Shown: positions 52,963 to 62,091, counted from the first letter of the stretch. The stretch is 64,000 bases of DNA from Poriferisodalis sp965215815 (GCF_965215815.1 NZ_CBDCEO010000013.1:2294001-2358000), one strand, 5' to 3'. Notes: generated by a model not told the origin, from the sequence alone. Numbers and translations are program-made.

Positions 52963-53304
52963 TTATTCCTCGCTCAACAGCGCTTCGACCTCTTGGGCGA
53001 GGGTCGGCAGGCTCTTTTCCGCGACGTCCCAAACGAGGCGGTCGTCGACATCGGTGTACTGGTGGATCAGCACATTGCGGAAGGCGATGATGCGCCGGTG
53101 TGCGGTGATGCGAGCAGCAGCCGAATCGTCGCTCCGCGCAAGCCGTGTCATTGCTTCGCCGATGATCTCGAACTGTCGCTCGACCGCGGAGCGCAACATG
53201 GCATCGGCGAGATAGTCGGCGAGGGACTTGCCGCTGGTGAATTCCATGAGCGATTGCGTGGCCCGCCGTATGTCGTCGAGGTATTTCCGGCTCTCAAGCC
53301 TCAT
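52963..53304 (-). CDS. hepT: HepT-like ribonuclease/toxin (DUF86)
   Basis: 113-aa all-helical HEPN protein. The catalytic Rx4HxY motif is RNVLIHQY at about residue 78. Overlaps the upstream nucleotidyltransferase gene by 11 bp, the standard MntA-HepT arrangement in which the antitoxin AMPylates the toxin near this motif. Confidence 0.88.
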   Translation of the reverse strand: MRLESRKYLDDIRRATQSLMEFTSGKSLADYLADAMLRSAVERQFEIIGEAMTRLARSDDSAAARITAHRRIIAFRNVLIHQYTDVDDRLVWDVAEKSLPTLAQEVEALLSEE

Positions 53305-53602
53305 ATACGGCGGTCCTGGTCTCCTCGATTGCCTTGAGGAAGTAGGGGTTCTTGATCGTTGAGTGGACTACCAAGTCGACTGCCCTTCCGAAGAGGTCTT
53401 CAAGGGCCTCCAGAAGTCCGAAGTACGTGTCGGCATAGTTGTCCAAGGCGGCAGGCCGAAAATCGACAATGAAGTCCAGGTCGCTGCGGCTGGGGTCGAA
53501 TGCCCCCTGGGCGGCCGATCCGAACAGCTCGAGACGCTGAACGTTGAAGCGTTTGCACAGGCGCTCAACCTCGTCGGCTTGTTCCGCCACGGCGTTGATC
53601 AC
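53294..53602 (-). CDS. mntA: MntA-type nucleotidyltransferase antitoxin
   Basis: 102-aa minimal nucleotidyltransferase. The motif FGSAAQGAFDPSRSDLDF provides the GS loop and the D-x-D metal ligands, with a third Asp in VDLVV. Antitoxin to HepT by AMP transfer. Starts with GTG at 53602, whose GTGA overlaps the end of a 9-codon leaderless mini-ORF; no ribosome site precedes it, so translation is probably coupled. Confidence 0.87.
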   Translation of the reverse strand: MINAVAEQADEVERLCKRFNVQRLELFGSAAQGAFDPSRSDLDFIVDFRPAALDNYADTYFGLLEALEDLFGRAVDLVVHSTIKNPYFLKAIEETRTAVYEA

Positions 53603-53640
53603 GCTTGCCCGCCCCCGTCGCGTTCCATGTTGACACGGTA
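53599..53640 (-). promoter_or_regulatory. Leaderless promoter with coupled 9-codon leader ORF upstream of mntA
   Basis: Minus-strand TACCGT (53640-53635) lies six bases before an ATG at 53628 that opens MERDGGGQA and stops at 53601-53599, overlapping the mntA GTG as GTGA. This would place ribosomes on mntA by termination-reinitiation. Confidence 0.5.
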
Positions 53641-53717
53641 TCCCGTCTGCTGGGATTGGCCGCCGACCTGCTCACGACCAGAACGCGCGGCATGGCGCGG
53701 CGGTAGCGTCGCAACCC

Positions 53718-54623
53718 ATGAGCATGGGAAGCATCGACTTGGGACGTGTCGGCATCTGGACGGGGGCGCTCGACGCGCTGCCGTCCGTGCAAGGTGTGGA
53801 ATTCGTCGCCGAAGCGGAGGAACTTGGCTACGGGGCCTTCTGGGTCCCCGAAGCTGTCGGACGTGACCCATTCGTGGCTGCCGCCCGCCTGCTGGAGGGC
53901 ACCAGCACCATCAAGATCGCCACCGGCATTGCCAACATCTACGCCCGCGACCCCATGACGATGGCCAACACGCTGCGCACCATCGACGAGGCCTTCCCAG
54001 GGCGTTTCCTGCTGGGCCTCGGCGTCAGCCACCACCACCTGGTCGAGTACATCCGCAAGCACGACTACTCCCGGCCGCTGAGCTACATGCGCGAGTACCT
54101 CGAGCGCATGAACAAGGCCCGCTTCATGGCCCACGGCCCTCAAGACTTGCCCGAGGTCGTGCTGGCGGCCCTCGGCCCGAAAATGCTGGAGCTGTCGGCC
54201 ACTGCCACCGCCGGCGCCCACCCCTATTTCGTGCCGCCGGAGCACACAGCGATCGCCCGGGAAACCATGGGCCCCGACGCCGCGCTGTACCCCGAGCAGA
54301 TGGCGATTCTGGACACCAACGCCGAGTCGGCCCGGACCTTGGCCCGCAAGAACATGGCCATCTACTTGGGCTTGCCGAACTACGCCAACAACCTGCTGCG
54401 GCTGGGCTTCACCCAAGCCGACATCAACGGCGGCCCCTACGGGGGACCGTCGGACAAGCTGGTCGACGCCATCGTGGCCTGGGGCACCGAAGAGGATGTC
54501 AAAGCCCGTGTGGAAGCCCACTTCGATGCCGGCGCCGACCACGTCTGCGTGCAGGTTCTGGCCCCCAATCCTGACGCTGCATTCGACGGCTGGCGCCGCC
54601 TCGCCCCCGCCCTGTGCGGCTGA
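53718..54623 (+). CDS. LLM class F420-dependent oxidoreductase (TIGR03620-like)
   Basis: 301-aa luciferase-like oxidoreductase. GRVGIWTGALDALP, FWVPEAVGRDPFV, IANIYARDPMTMANTLRTIDE and RFLLGLGVSHHHLVE are typical of the TIGR03620-type F420 proteins of actinobacteria. TAGCGT eight bases before the ATG again leaves almost no leader. Immediately upstream of the suf cluster but with its own promoter. Substrate unknown. Confidence 0.9.
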   Translation: MSMGSIDLGRVGIWTGALDALPSVQGVEFVAEAEELGYGAFWVPEAVGRDPFVAAARLLEGTSTIKIATGIANIYARDPMTMANTLRTIDEAFPGRFLLGLGVSHHHLVEYIRKHDYSRPLSYMREYLERMNKARFMAHGPQDLPEVVLAALGPKMLELSATATAGAHPYFVPPEHTAIARETMGPDAALYPEQMAILDTNAESARTLARKNMAIYLGLPNYANNLLRLGFTQADINGGPYGGPSDKLVDAIVAWGTEEDVKARVEAHFDAGADHVCVQVLAPNPDAAFDGWRRLAPALCG

Positions 54624-54680
54624 GGCCCTGATCGGCGGCGGGCCGCATGGTTCTGGGTCGTGTGCACAGCCGCCCGCACC

Positions 54681-54714
54681 CGGACAGAGGTACGGGCGGC
54701 GTTAGGCTGAACCC
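54681..54714 (+). promoter_or_regulatory. Promoter of the suf cluster
   Basis: CGGACA at 54681-54686, a 16-bp spacer, TAGGCT at 54703-54708, and ATG of sufB six bases later. The mRNA would be leaderless. No SufR-type repressor gene or clear operator is seen. Confidence 0.5.
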
Positions 54715-56127
54715 ATGACCGACACCGCCGAAGCCGCCATTGGAATCGACCTCGGCAAGTACAAGCTGGGGTGGAGCGACGAGGAAGACTACGTCTTCAA
54801 GCCGCGCAGGGGCTTGAACGAAGAGATCATCCGCGAGATGTCCGCGCTCAAGAAAGAGCCCAAGTGGATGCTCGACTTCCGCCTGCGGTCCTACAAGATC
54901 TTCCAGCGCAAGCCCATGCCCAACTGGGGCGGGGACATGTCGCAGATCTACTTCGACGACATCTACTACTACATCAAGCCCACCGAGGGTCAGGTCGACG
55001 CCTGGGAAGAGCTGCCCGACTCGGTCAAGGACACCTACGAGAAGCTGGGCATCCCCGAGGCCGAGCGCAAGTACCTCGCCGGCGTAACGGCGCAGTACGA
55101 GTCTGAGGTCGTCTACCACCGCAATCGCGAAGATCTCGAAGCTCAAGGCGTGCTGTTCAGCGACATGGACTCCGCCGTCAAGGATTACCCCGAGATGGTG
55201 CAGCGCTACTTCGGCAAGCTGATCCCGCCGGGCGACAACAAATTCTCAGCGTTGAACTCGGCTGTGTGGTCCGGCGGGTCGTTCATCTATGTGCCGCCCG
55301 GTGTCGAGGTGGAGATGCCGCTGCAGGCGTACTTCCGCATCAACGCCGAGAACATGGGCCAGTTCGAGCGGACGCTGATCATCGCCGACGAAGGCGCCAC
55401 GGTGCACTACATCGAGGGCTGCTCGGCCCCGGTGTACACGACCGACTCGCTGCATTCAGCCGTCGTCGAGCTGGTGGCGCTGCCGGGCGCACGCATCACC
55501 TACACCACCATCCAGAACTGGTCGAACAACGTGTTCAACCTGGTCACCAAGCGCGCCGCCGCCTACGACGAGGCCCACGTCGAGTGGATCGACGGCAACA
55601 TCGGCTCGCGCCTCACCATGAAGTACCCGGCCGTGTACCTGATGGGGCCCAAGGCCTCGGGCGAGGTGCTCTCGGTTGCCTACGCAGGCGCCGGTCAGCA
55701 CCAGGACGCCGGGGCGAAGATGGTCCACGCAGCGCCTGAGACCACCTCGAAGATCGTCTCGAAGTCCATCTCCAAGGACGGCGGACGCACTACCTACCGC
55801 GGGCTGGTGCGGGTCGAGGAAGGCATGAGCGGTTGCCGCAGCCACGTGCAGTGCGACGCCCTCTTGCTCGACCAGGACAGCCGCTCGGACACCTACCCGT
55901 ACCAGGAGATCGGCTCACGCGATGCCGAGATCGGCCACGAGGCCACGGTGTCCAAGGTGGCCGACGAGCAGCTCTTCTACCTGATGAGCCGAGGCCTGTC
56001 CGCTGAACAGGCGATGGGCATGGTCGTGAATGGTTTCATCGAGCCGGTGACGCGCACCTTGCCGATGGAGTACGCCGTCGAGTGGAGCCGGCTGATCGAA
56101 CTTCAGATGGAGGGATCGATCGGCTGA
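54715..56127 (+). CDS. sufB: Fe-S cluster assembly scaffold SufB
   Basis: 470-aa SUF core scaffold. Segments GDNKFSALNSAVWSGGSFIYVPPGV, RTLIIADEGATVHYIEGCSAP, and NWSNNVFNLVTKRA (in parts) are characteristic; the catalytic Cys region VQCDALLLDQDSRSDTYPYQEI is intact. Functions with SufC and SufD. Its stop overlaps the ATG of the next gene (TGATG). First gene of the cluster. Confidence 0.96.
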   Translation: MTDTAEAAIGIDLGKYKLGWSDEEDYVFKPRRGLNEEIIREMSALKKEPKWMLDFRLRSYKIFQRKPMPNWGGDMSQIYFDDIYYYIKPTEGQVDAWEELPDSVKDTYEKLGIPEAERKYLAGVTAQYESEVVYHRNREDLEAQGVLFSDMDSAVKDYPEMVQRYFGKLIPPGDNKFSALNSAVWSGGSFIYVPPGVEVEMPLQAYFRINAENMGQFERTLIIADEGATVHYIEGCSAPVYTTDSLHSAVVELVALPGARITYTTIQNWSNNVFNLVTKRAAAYDEAHVEWIDGNIGSRLTMKYPAVYLMGPKASGEVLSVAYAGAGQHQDAGAKMVHAAPETTSKIVSKSISKDGGRTTYRGLVRVEEGMSGCRSHVQCDALLLDQDSRSDTYPYQEIGSRDAEIGHEATVSKVADEQLFYLMSRGLSAEQAMGMVVNGFIEPVTRTLPMEYAVEWSRLIELQMEGSIG

Positions 56128-57185
56128 TGCGCAGCCCAAAAGACTTCTTTGCCCCGCTGGCGCTCGGGGCGCCTCAACCGCTGCGCGAGGTTCCGTTCCG
56201 GCCCTCGCGGATGATCCATTTCTTCGATCCGTCGAATGAACGGATGCGGGCCAAGGTGCCCGACATCGCGCCCACCGTCGACGTGCTGCTGGGCAACCTC
56301 GAAGATGCCGTGTCTGGCGACAGCAAGGACGCCGCCCGGGCGGGACTGATCGAGGTCGGCAAGGCCTGGGAACCGGGCCACACCCAGCTGTGGACCCGTG
56401 TGAACAGCCTCGACTCGCCGTGGTTTCTCGACGACGTCTGGGCGCTGTGTCACGAGATCGGGGACAAGCTCGACGTGATCATGGTCCCGAAGGTGGAAGG
56501 CCCCTCCGACATCCACTACGTGGACCGGTTGCTGGCGCAGCTCGAGGCTCGTGTCGGGCTCGAGCGACCGCTGCTGGTGCACGCCATCTTGGAGACAGCC
56601 CGCGGCGTCGCCAACGTGGAGTCGATCTGCCTGGCAAGCCCCCGCATGCAGGGCCTGTCGCTGGGACCGGCAGACCTCGCTGCTGACAGACGCATGAAGA
56701 CGACCCGGGTCGGCGGCGGCCATCCGGGGTACCTAGTGCGCACCGATCCAGTGCCCGACGTTGACGACGACGTTCGGACGTCGTTTCAGCAAGACCTGTG
56801 GCACTACACCCTGGCCCGCATGGTGGATGCCTGCGGCACCGCCGGGATCCTTCCCTACTACGGGCCGTTCGGCGACATCGCCGATCCCCTCGGATGCGAA
56901 GACCAGTTCCGCAACGCCTACCTGCTGGGCTGCGTCGGAGCGTGGAGCCTGCACCCCAGCCAGATCAACATTGCGAAGCGCGTGTTCAGCCCCGAGCCCG
57001 CCGAGGTGGCGTGGGCGCAGCGGGTGGTAACCGAGATGGGCGACGGCACGGGCGCAGTCATGATCGACGGCAAGATGCAGGACGATGCCACGGTCAAGCA
57101 GTGCCGGGTGGTGCTGGGGCTGGCTCGTGATCTGGCAGCAGCCGATCCCGATCTGGCGGCGGCCTACGGCCTCGAGACCGCCTGA
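56127..57185 (+). CDS. HpcH/HpaI-family CoA ester lyase, malyl-CoA lyase-like (first copy)
   Basis: 352-aa TIM-barrel lyase of the citrate-lyase-beta/malyl-CoA lyase group. LLGNLEDAVSGDSKDAAR carries the metal-binding Glu/Asp region, VIMVPKVEGPSDI and HAILETARGVANVESI the substrate and metal Glu, and LHPSQINIAKRVF the C-terminal motif. Longer than plain CitE proteins and close in style to L-malyl-CoA/beta-methylmalyl-CoA lyases. ATG overlaps the sufB stop, so it is truly embedded in the suf operon. Substrate is inferred. Confidence 0.87.
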   Translation: MRSPKDFFAPLALGAPQPLREVPFRPSRMIHFFDPSNERMRAKVPDIAPTVDVLLGNLEDAVSGDSKDAARAGLIEVGKAWEPGHTQLWTRVNSLDSPWFLDDVWALCHEIGDKLDVIMVPKVEGPSDIHYVDRLLAQLEARVGLERPLLVHAILETARGVANVESICLASPRMQGLSLGPADLAADRRMKTTRVGGGHPGYLVRTDPVPDVDDDVRTSFQQDLWHYTLARMVDACGTAGILPYYGPFGDIADPLGCEDQFRNAYLLGCVGAWSLHPSQINIAKRVFSPEPAEVAWAQRVVTEMGDGTGAVMIDGKMQDDATVKQCRVVLGLARDLAAADPDLAAAYGLETA

Positions 57186-57193
57186 GAATTTCC

Positions 57194-58069
57194 ATGAGCT
57201 CCGGCACCGCCAACCCCCGCCCGCGGCGCTCGGTGCTGTACATGCCCGCAGCGAACGCCCGGGCGCTCGAGAAGGCCCGCAGCATCGACGCCGACGCTCT
57301 CATCTTCGATCTCGAAGACGCTGTGGCTCCCGATGCGAAGGAAACCGCCCGCGAGGGTGCGTGCGCCGCTGCATCTTCAGGCGAGTACGGCTATCGGGAG
57401 CTGACGATTCGCTGCAACGGGCTCGACACTCCGTGGGGGCGTGACGACATCACTGCCGCCGGTGCTGCGGCACCGTCCGCGGTGGTCATCCCCAAGGTGT
57501 CAGGCGCCGCTGATCTGGCAGCGGTTGCCGGCCTGCTCGAGGCAGCGGGCGCGCCCGAATCGGTTCGCATCTGGGCCATGATCGAGACACCGGCGGGCAT
57601 TGGCAACGCCCGCGAGATCGCCAGTTTCGACCGAACCGATGCCGTAGTGATGGGCACCAACGACATGGCCAAAGAATTGCGGGCCACCATCACGCCCGAT
57701 CGTGCCGCGCTGGTGCCGCATCTGGCCACCTGCCTGGTGGCAGCCCGCGAGGCAGGCGTGAGCGCCCTCGATGGCGTTTACAACGACATCCGCGATGCCA
57801 ATGGATTCGCCGCAGTCTGCCGACAGGGAGCAAACCTCGGCTTCGACGGCAAGACGCTGATACATCCCGGCCAGGTCGAGCCGTGCAATGGAGCCTTCTC
57901 GCCCAGCCTCGATGAGCTGGATTTCCACCGTCGGGTCATTGAAGCTTTCGAAGAAGCGGTCGCAGAAGGTCGTGGGGTGGTAACCGTAGACGGCAAGATG
58001 GTCGAGAATCTTCACGTGGACGAGGCGCGGCGGGCCATTGCGCTCGCCGACGCGATTGCACAGCGCTGA
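57194..58069 (+). CDS. HpcH/HpaI-family CoA ester lyase, CitE-like (second copy)
   Basis: 291-aa paralogue of the gene before it. RSVLYMPAANARALEKA, LIFDLEDAVAPDAKETAR, VVIPKVSG, WAMIETPAGIGNAREI and LIHPGQVEPCN follow the CitE/(3S)-malyl-CoA thioesterase-like order; length is standard for CitE. Eight bases after the first copy. The two may act in series, as malyl-CoA lyase and malyl-CoA thioesterase do, but this is inference. Confidence 0.88.
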   Translation: MSSGTANPRPRRSVLYMPAANARALEKARSIDADALIFDLEDAVAPDAKETAREGACAAASSGEYGYRELTIRCNGLDTPWGRDDITAAGAAAPSAVVIPKVSGAADLAAVAGLLEAAGAPESVRIWAMIETPAGIGNAREIASFDRTDAVVMGTNDMAKELRATITPDRAALVPHLATCLVAAREAGVSALDGVYNDIRDANGFAAVCRQGANLGFDGKTLIHPGQVEPCNGAFSPSLDELDFHRRVIEAFEEAVAEGRGVVTVDGKMVENLHVDEARRAIALADAIAQR

Positions 58070-58083
58070 GGGAGGTAGCTGCC

Positions 58084-58467
58084 ATGCCGATGCGGACGAA
58101 CTGTCAACACTACGAGAGCCGGACGTATCCGAACGGTGACACTGTGCGCAAGTGCAATCTCGACCTTGCACCGGAGGCCCCGTGGCGCTGCCCGGAGGAT
58201 TGTCCCTCGTACTCGCCCCGGCGCCTCGATATCGGATGGCAGCACGGTTCGCTGGGCGTTCAGAATTTCGCAAAGGAACCCGAGAGCATCGGCCAGGACG
58301 ACTCCATTGCGGCGCTGCTGGACGAGGCCGAGGACATCGTGAATATGGCGGGTCCGCGCATATTTGAAGAGGTCGCTGCCGAGCATGCTCGAACCAAGGG
58401 ACTCCGGGCCAGAATGCGAGGTCGCAGCGGCAAGAAACAGCGCAAGAAGCGCCGCAAGGGCAACTGA
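58084..58467 (+). CDS. Small Cys4 protein in the suf operon, function unknown
   Basis: 127-aa protein. N-terminal Cys at 7, 24, 36 and 40 (NCQHYE, RKCNLD, WRCPEDCP) form a plausible Fe-S or Zn site; the middle is an acidic helix (DDSIAALLDEAEDIV); the C-terminus is strongly basic (RSGKKQRKKRRKGN). GGGAGG lies before the ATG. Located between the lyases and sufD in one apparent transcript. I recognise no domain name. Confidence 0.78.
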   Translation: MPMRTNCQHYESRTYPNGDTVRKCNLDLAPEAPWRCPEDCPSYSPRRLDIGWQHGSLGVQNFAKEPESIGQDDSIAALLDEAEDIVNMAGPRIFEEVAAEHARTKGLRARMRGRSGKKQRKKRRKGN

Positions 58468-58487
58468 GCCCGTCGCCGACACGCCGA

Positions 58488-58500
58488 TAGCCTCCGAATA
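58488..58500 (+). promoter_or_regulatory. Leaderless-type -10 box before sufD
   Basis: TAGCCT at 58488-58493, seven bases, then GTG at 58501. An internal promoter could express sufD, the Rieske gene and sufC apart from the upstream genes. Confidence 0.5.
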
Positions 58501-59748
58501 GTGTTCACACCCAATCTGGTCGACGCGCTCGACGGCTCCGACGCGTTGACCAAGCGGCGTCGCATCGCCGCGGACCGCGCGGCCGCACTTGGCTTGCCGT
58601 CGTTCACTGAAGAGGTCTGGCGCTACACCCCGATCGACGATCTCGACGCTGATCGGTACACATTCGCCGCGCCCGGCGGCGTTCCGGGCCCGGCGGGCCT
58701 GATGGCCGGCGTCGATGACGCCGCCGCTGCGGTTATTCGCATCACCAATGGTGTCGTCATTGACGTGTCGGTGCAGGCCGACGGCATCCGGGTGAACACG
58801 CTCGATGATGGCGTCGAGGACCTGATCGGCACCGTGGCTCCCGAGGGTCCGGACGTTTTTGGCGACTGGAACCTGGCGCTGGCCACCGCGCCTTTGGCTG
58901 TCAGCATCGATCCGAAAGCCGTCATCACAGCGCCGATCGTCGTACATGTCCACACCGATGTCGATGGGCTGGCATGGTTCCCCCGGCTTGTCGTGATGGC
59001 CGGACGCATGAGCCAGGCCACGGTGATCGAGCACTACACCGGCGGAGACGCGCCTGCACTCATCTGCCCACTCACCGAGCTGAGCGTCGGCGACGGTGCC
59101 CACCTCGGCCACCTCACTGTGCAGGAACTCGGCAACGCCGCGTGGCAACTCGCCAACCTCTGCTCCGATGTGGGCCGAGACGCCAATCTGCGGATCGGTC
59201 ATGTGGCGATGGGCGGCGCATACACCCGTGCTCGCATCGGCACAGACATGACCGGCCGTGGCGGCCACAGCGAAATCGACGCCGTGTACTTCGGCCGTGA
59301 CACCTCCACGCTGGATTTCCGCACGTTCCAAACCCATGTGGCACCTCACACCACCTCTGATCTGCTGTTCAAAGGGGCGGTCGACGACCACGCCCGGGTG
59401 GTCTACACCGGGCTGATCCGCATCGAGGCGGATGCCCACCACGTCGTAGCCGATCAGACAAATCGCAACTTGAAGCTGTCCCCGCATGCGTGGGCCGAGT
59501 CGGTGCCGAACCTCGAGATCGAGAACAACGACGTGCAGTGCAGCCACGCCTCCTTCATCGGTCCCGTCGACGCCGACCAGCGCTTCTACCTCGAGAGCCG
59601 TGGCGTACCGACCGACGTGGCCGAGGCACTCGTGGTGCGGGGCTTCTTCGACGAGGTCCTCGATGCGCTGCCGTCGCAGCAGATCTCTGTGTCGGTGCGT
59701 CGGCGAATCGATGAATTGGTGTCCACGGCCGTCATGGAGACGGCGTGA
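58501..59748 (+). CDS. sufD: Fe-S cluster assembly protein SufD
   Basis: 415-aa SufB paralogue. EEVWRYTPIDDLDADRY at the N-terminus, the beta-helix core with DFRTFQTHVAPHTTSDLLFKGAVDD (two parts), HAWAESVPNLEIENNDVQCSHAS with the conserved His/Cys segment, and the C-terminal RFYLESRGVPTDVAEALVVRGFFDEVL. GTG start. The last codons and stop are part of a 29-bp tandem triplication. Confidence 0.95.
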   Translation: MFTPNLVDALDGSDALTKRRRIAADRAAALGLPSFTEEVWRYTPIDDLDADRYTFAAPGGVPGPAGLMAGVDDAAAAVIRITNGVVIDVSVQADGIRVNTLDDGVEDLIGTVAPEGPDVFGDWNLALATAPLAVSIDPKAVITAPIVVHVHTDVDGLAWFPRLVVMAGRMSQATVIEHYTGGDAPALICPLTELSVGDGAHLGHLTVQELGNAAWQLANLCSDVGRDANLRIGHVAMGGAYTRARIGTDMTGRGGHSEIDAVYFGRDTSTLDFRTFQTHVAPHTTSDLLFKGAVDDHARVVYTGLIRIEADAHHVVADQTNRNLKLSPHAWAESVPNLEIENNDVQCSHASFIGPVDADQRFYLESRGVPTDVAEALVVRGFFDEVLDALPSQQISVSVRRRIDELVSTAVMETA

Positions 59749-59806
59749 TGGATACGGCCGTCATGGGGACGGCGTGATGGATACGGCCGTCATGGAGACG
59801 GCGTGA
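59725..59806 (+). repeat. 29-bp tandem triplication at the sufD/Rieske junction
   Basis: A 29-bp unit starting ACGGCCGTCATGG begins at 59725, 59754 and 59783; copies 1 and 3 match over the part both contain and copy 2 has one change (GGGG for GGAG). Each unit carries a stop/start overlap: sufD TGA at 59746-59748 overlaps an ATG at 59748, which opens a 9-codon ORF (MDTAVMGTA), whose TGA overlaps an ATG at 59777 opening MDTAVMETA, whose TGA overlaps the GTG of the Rieske gene at 59803. Confidence 0.9.
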
Positions 59807-60134
59807 CGAGCCCGACCGCCGAGGTCCGCACCGTGGTGCTGTGCCAGCGTGATGACGTACCTGACGGCGAAGCACGACGCTTCGATGTCGACGGTCATCG
59901 CATCGCGCTCGCACGCATCGGCGACGACTTCTACGCCATCGGCGATCGATGCACCCATCAGAACTACTCGTTGGCCGATGGCTGGGTCTGGCCTGATGAA
60001 TGCGCGCTGGAGTGCCCCCAGCACTCGTCGAGCTTCGACCTGCGCACCGGGCGGCCGAATTGCTTCCCCGCCACCCAGCCGGTGCCGGTCTATGAGATAC
60101 GCACCCAAGGCGATGGCATTGCGGTGGTGCTGCC

Positions 60135-60138
<4 letters not shown>
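59803..60138 (+). CDS. Rieske [2Fe-2S] ferredoxin-like protein in the suf cluster
   Basis: 111-aa Rieske protein of the non-haem oxygenase ferredoxin type. Cluster ligands are in CTHQNYSL (Cys-x-His) and CPQHSSSFDL (Cys-x2-His), joined by GWVWPDECALE. Such genes are commonly found between sufD and sufC of actinobacteria. GTG start is reached through the chain of overlapping mini-ORFs; no ribosome site of its own. Stop overlaps the sufC ATG. Confidence 0.92.
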
Positions 60139-61025
<887 letters not shown>

Positions 61026-61126
61026 GCGCCGCTGAGTCTTCCTTGACGCGAGCGGCACAGCGCGCTTTCGATGTGCCTGCCGATTGGTGTTGACTGGGCA
61101 AGGGGAAACATGGGGAGGATGATCCA

Positions 61127-61424
61127 ATGGCACGAGAGCTGTTGTCGCAGGACGAACTTGCAGGACTAGCGGCCGAGTTGGGGGACTGGGAAGTGTCGGG
61201 CAGCCGAATTGCGCCGCACGTTTCGCTTCGGAAGCTTCGTGGAGGCCTTCGGATTCATGACTTCCGCGGCCCTAGTGGCAGAGAAGATGAACCACCACCC
61301 CAATTGGTCGAACGTGTACAGCACGGTCGAGGTTGCGCTGAACACGCACGACCGCGGCGGCGTGACCGAATTGGATGCTGCACTTGCGCGCGCCATGGAC
61401 GGTTTGGCGGGCGGCGCAAGCTGA
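61127..61424 (+). pseudogene. 4a-hydroxytetrahydrobiopterin dehydratase (pterin carbinolamine dehydratase), frameshifted
   Basis: The gene starts well (GGGGAGGAT ribosome site, then MARELLSQDELAGLAAELGD) but the conserved remainder, RRTFRFGSFVEAFGF, EKMNHHPNWSNVY and THDRGGVTE, is in the +1 frame from about 61207. Removing one base from CGAATTG (61205-61211) restores a 98-aa protein of normal length with the EKMxHHPxW active-site motif. Either a recent mutation or a base error. The enzyme recycles pterin cofactor and is a fold often kept as a small stand-alone gene. Confidence 0.75.
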
Positions 61425-61434
61425 TCGCTGTTCG

Positions 61435-61980
61435 ATGGCTCGCAGACGCCTGAAGCGGCGCAACAAGAGGGATCGATCCGCATCTCCGCAGATGGTGGAG
61501 GGAACGATCGAGTCGAAGCCGGGCGCGCGCCGCCTGCTGCATCAGCTCTTCGAAGCATGGGTGCGCCTGCGGCCGGCTCGGGTCACGCTCGGTGTGCGCG
61601 GACTCGTGGTCGACCCTAAGGGCCGGATCTGCTTGGTCCGGCACACCTACCGGGACGGCTGGTTCCTGCCAGGCGGCGGCGTGAAGCCACGCGAGACGCT
61701 TTCGGAGGCGGCAGCCAGAGAGCTGCGTGAGGAGACCGGCATTGTCGTTGCCGAGGCTCCCCGGAAGGTGCTCGGCGTGTACTCCTCGCGCCATGGGCGT
61801 CGCAGCGACCACATCGTCGTGTTCGTCGTCACCGATTGGCGGGTTGAAGAGTCCGTCTCGCCCGAGATAGCCGAGGTGGCCTTCTTCCCCCCCGGCGAGC
61901 TGCCGCCAGGCACGACGCCCGGCACCTCACGTCGAATCTCCGAGTGGATGACCGGAGTCCCACCCGGCCACCGCTGGTAG
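61435..61980 (+). CDS. Nudix hydrolase
   Basis: 181-aa Nudix protein. Nudix box GGGVKPRETLSEAAARELRE then ETGI is complete (G-x5-E-x7-REUxEExGU). A basic N-terminus (ARRRLKRRNKR) precedes the fold. ATG 61435 is chosen since it gives the compact protein; an earlier in-frame ATG lies in the pterin dehydratase gene. Substrate, a nucleoside diphosphate derivative, is not predictable. Confidence 0.9.
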   Translation: MARRRLKRRNKRDRSASPQMVEGTIESKPGARRLLHQLFEAWVRLRPARVTLGVRGLVVDPKGRICLVRHTYRDGWFLPGGGVKPRETLSEAAARELREETGIVVAEAPRKVLGVYSSRHGRRSDHIVVFVVTDWRVEESVSPEIAEVAFFPPGELPPGTTPGTSRRISEWMTGVPPGHRW

Positions 61981-62051
61981 CCGCGAGCGACAAAGCGGGG
62001 CGTTACGGGCTGTGCCGCAGGCGCCCGCTCCATGCGTTCGCACTGCAAGAA

Positions 62052-62091
62052 ACTTGGTAGGGATGTGCCTGTCACCAAGTAGACTCTGATC
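62052..62091 (+). promoter_or_regulatory. Leaderless promoter and inverted-repeat operator of the first AbrB/PIN module
   Basis: ACTTGGT (62052-62058) and ACCAAGT (62074-62080) form a 7-bp inverted repeat with a 15-bp centre, touching the -10 box TAGACT (62080-62085), which lies six bases before the ATG at 62092. Binding of an AbrB-type antitoxin here would block transcription. Confidence 0.55.
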
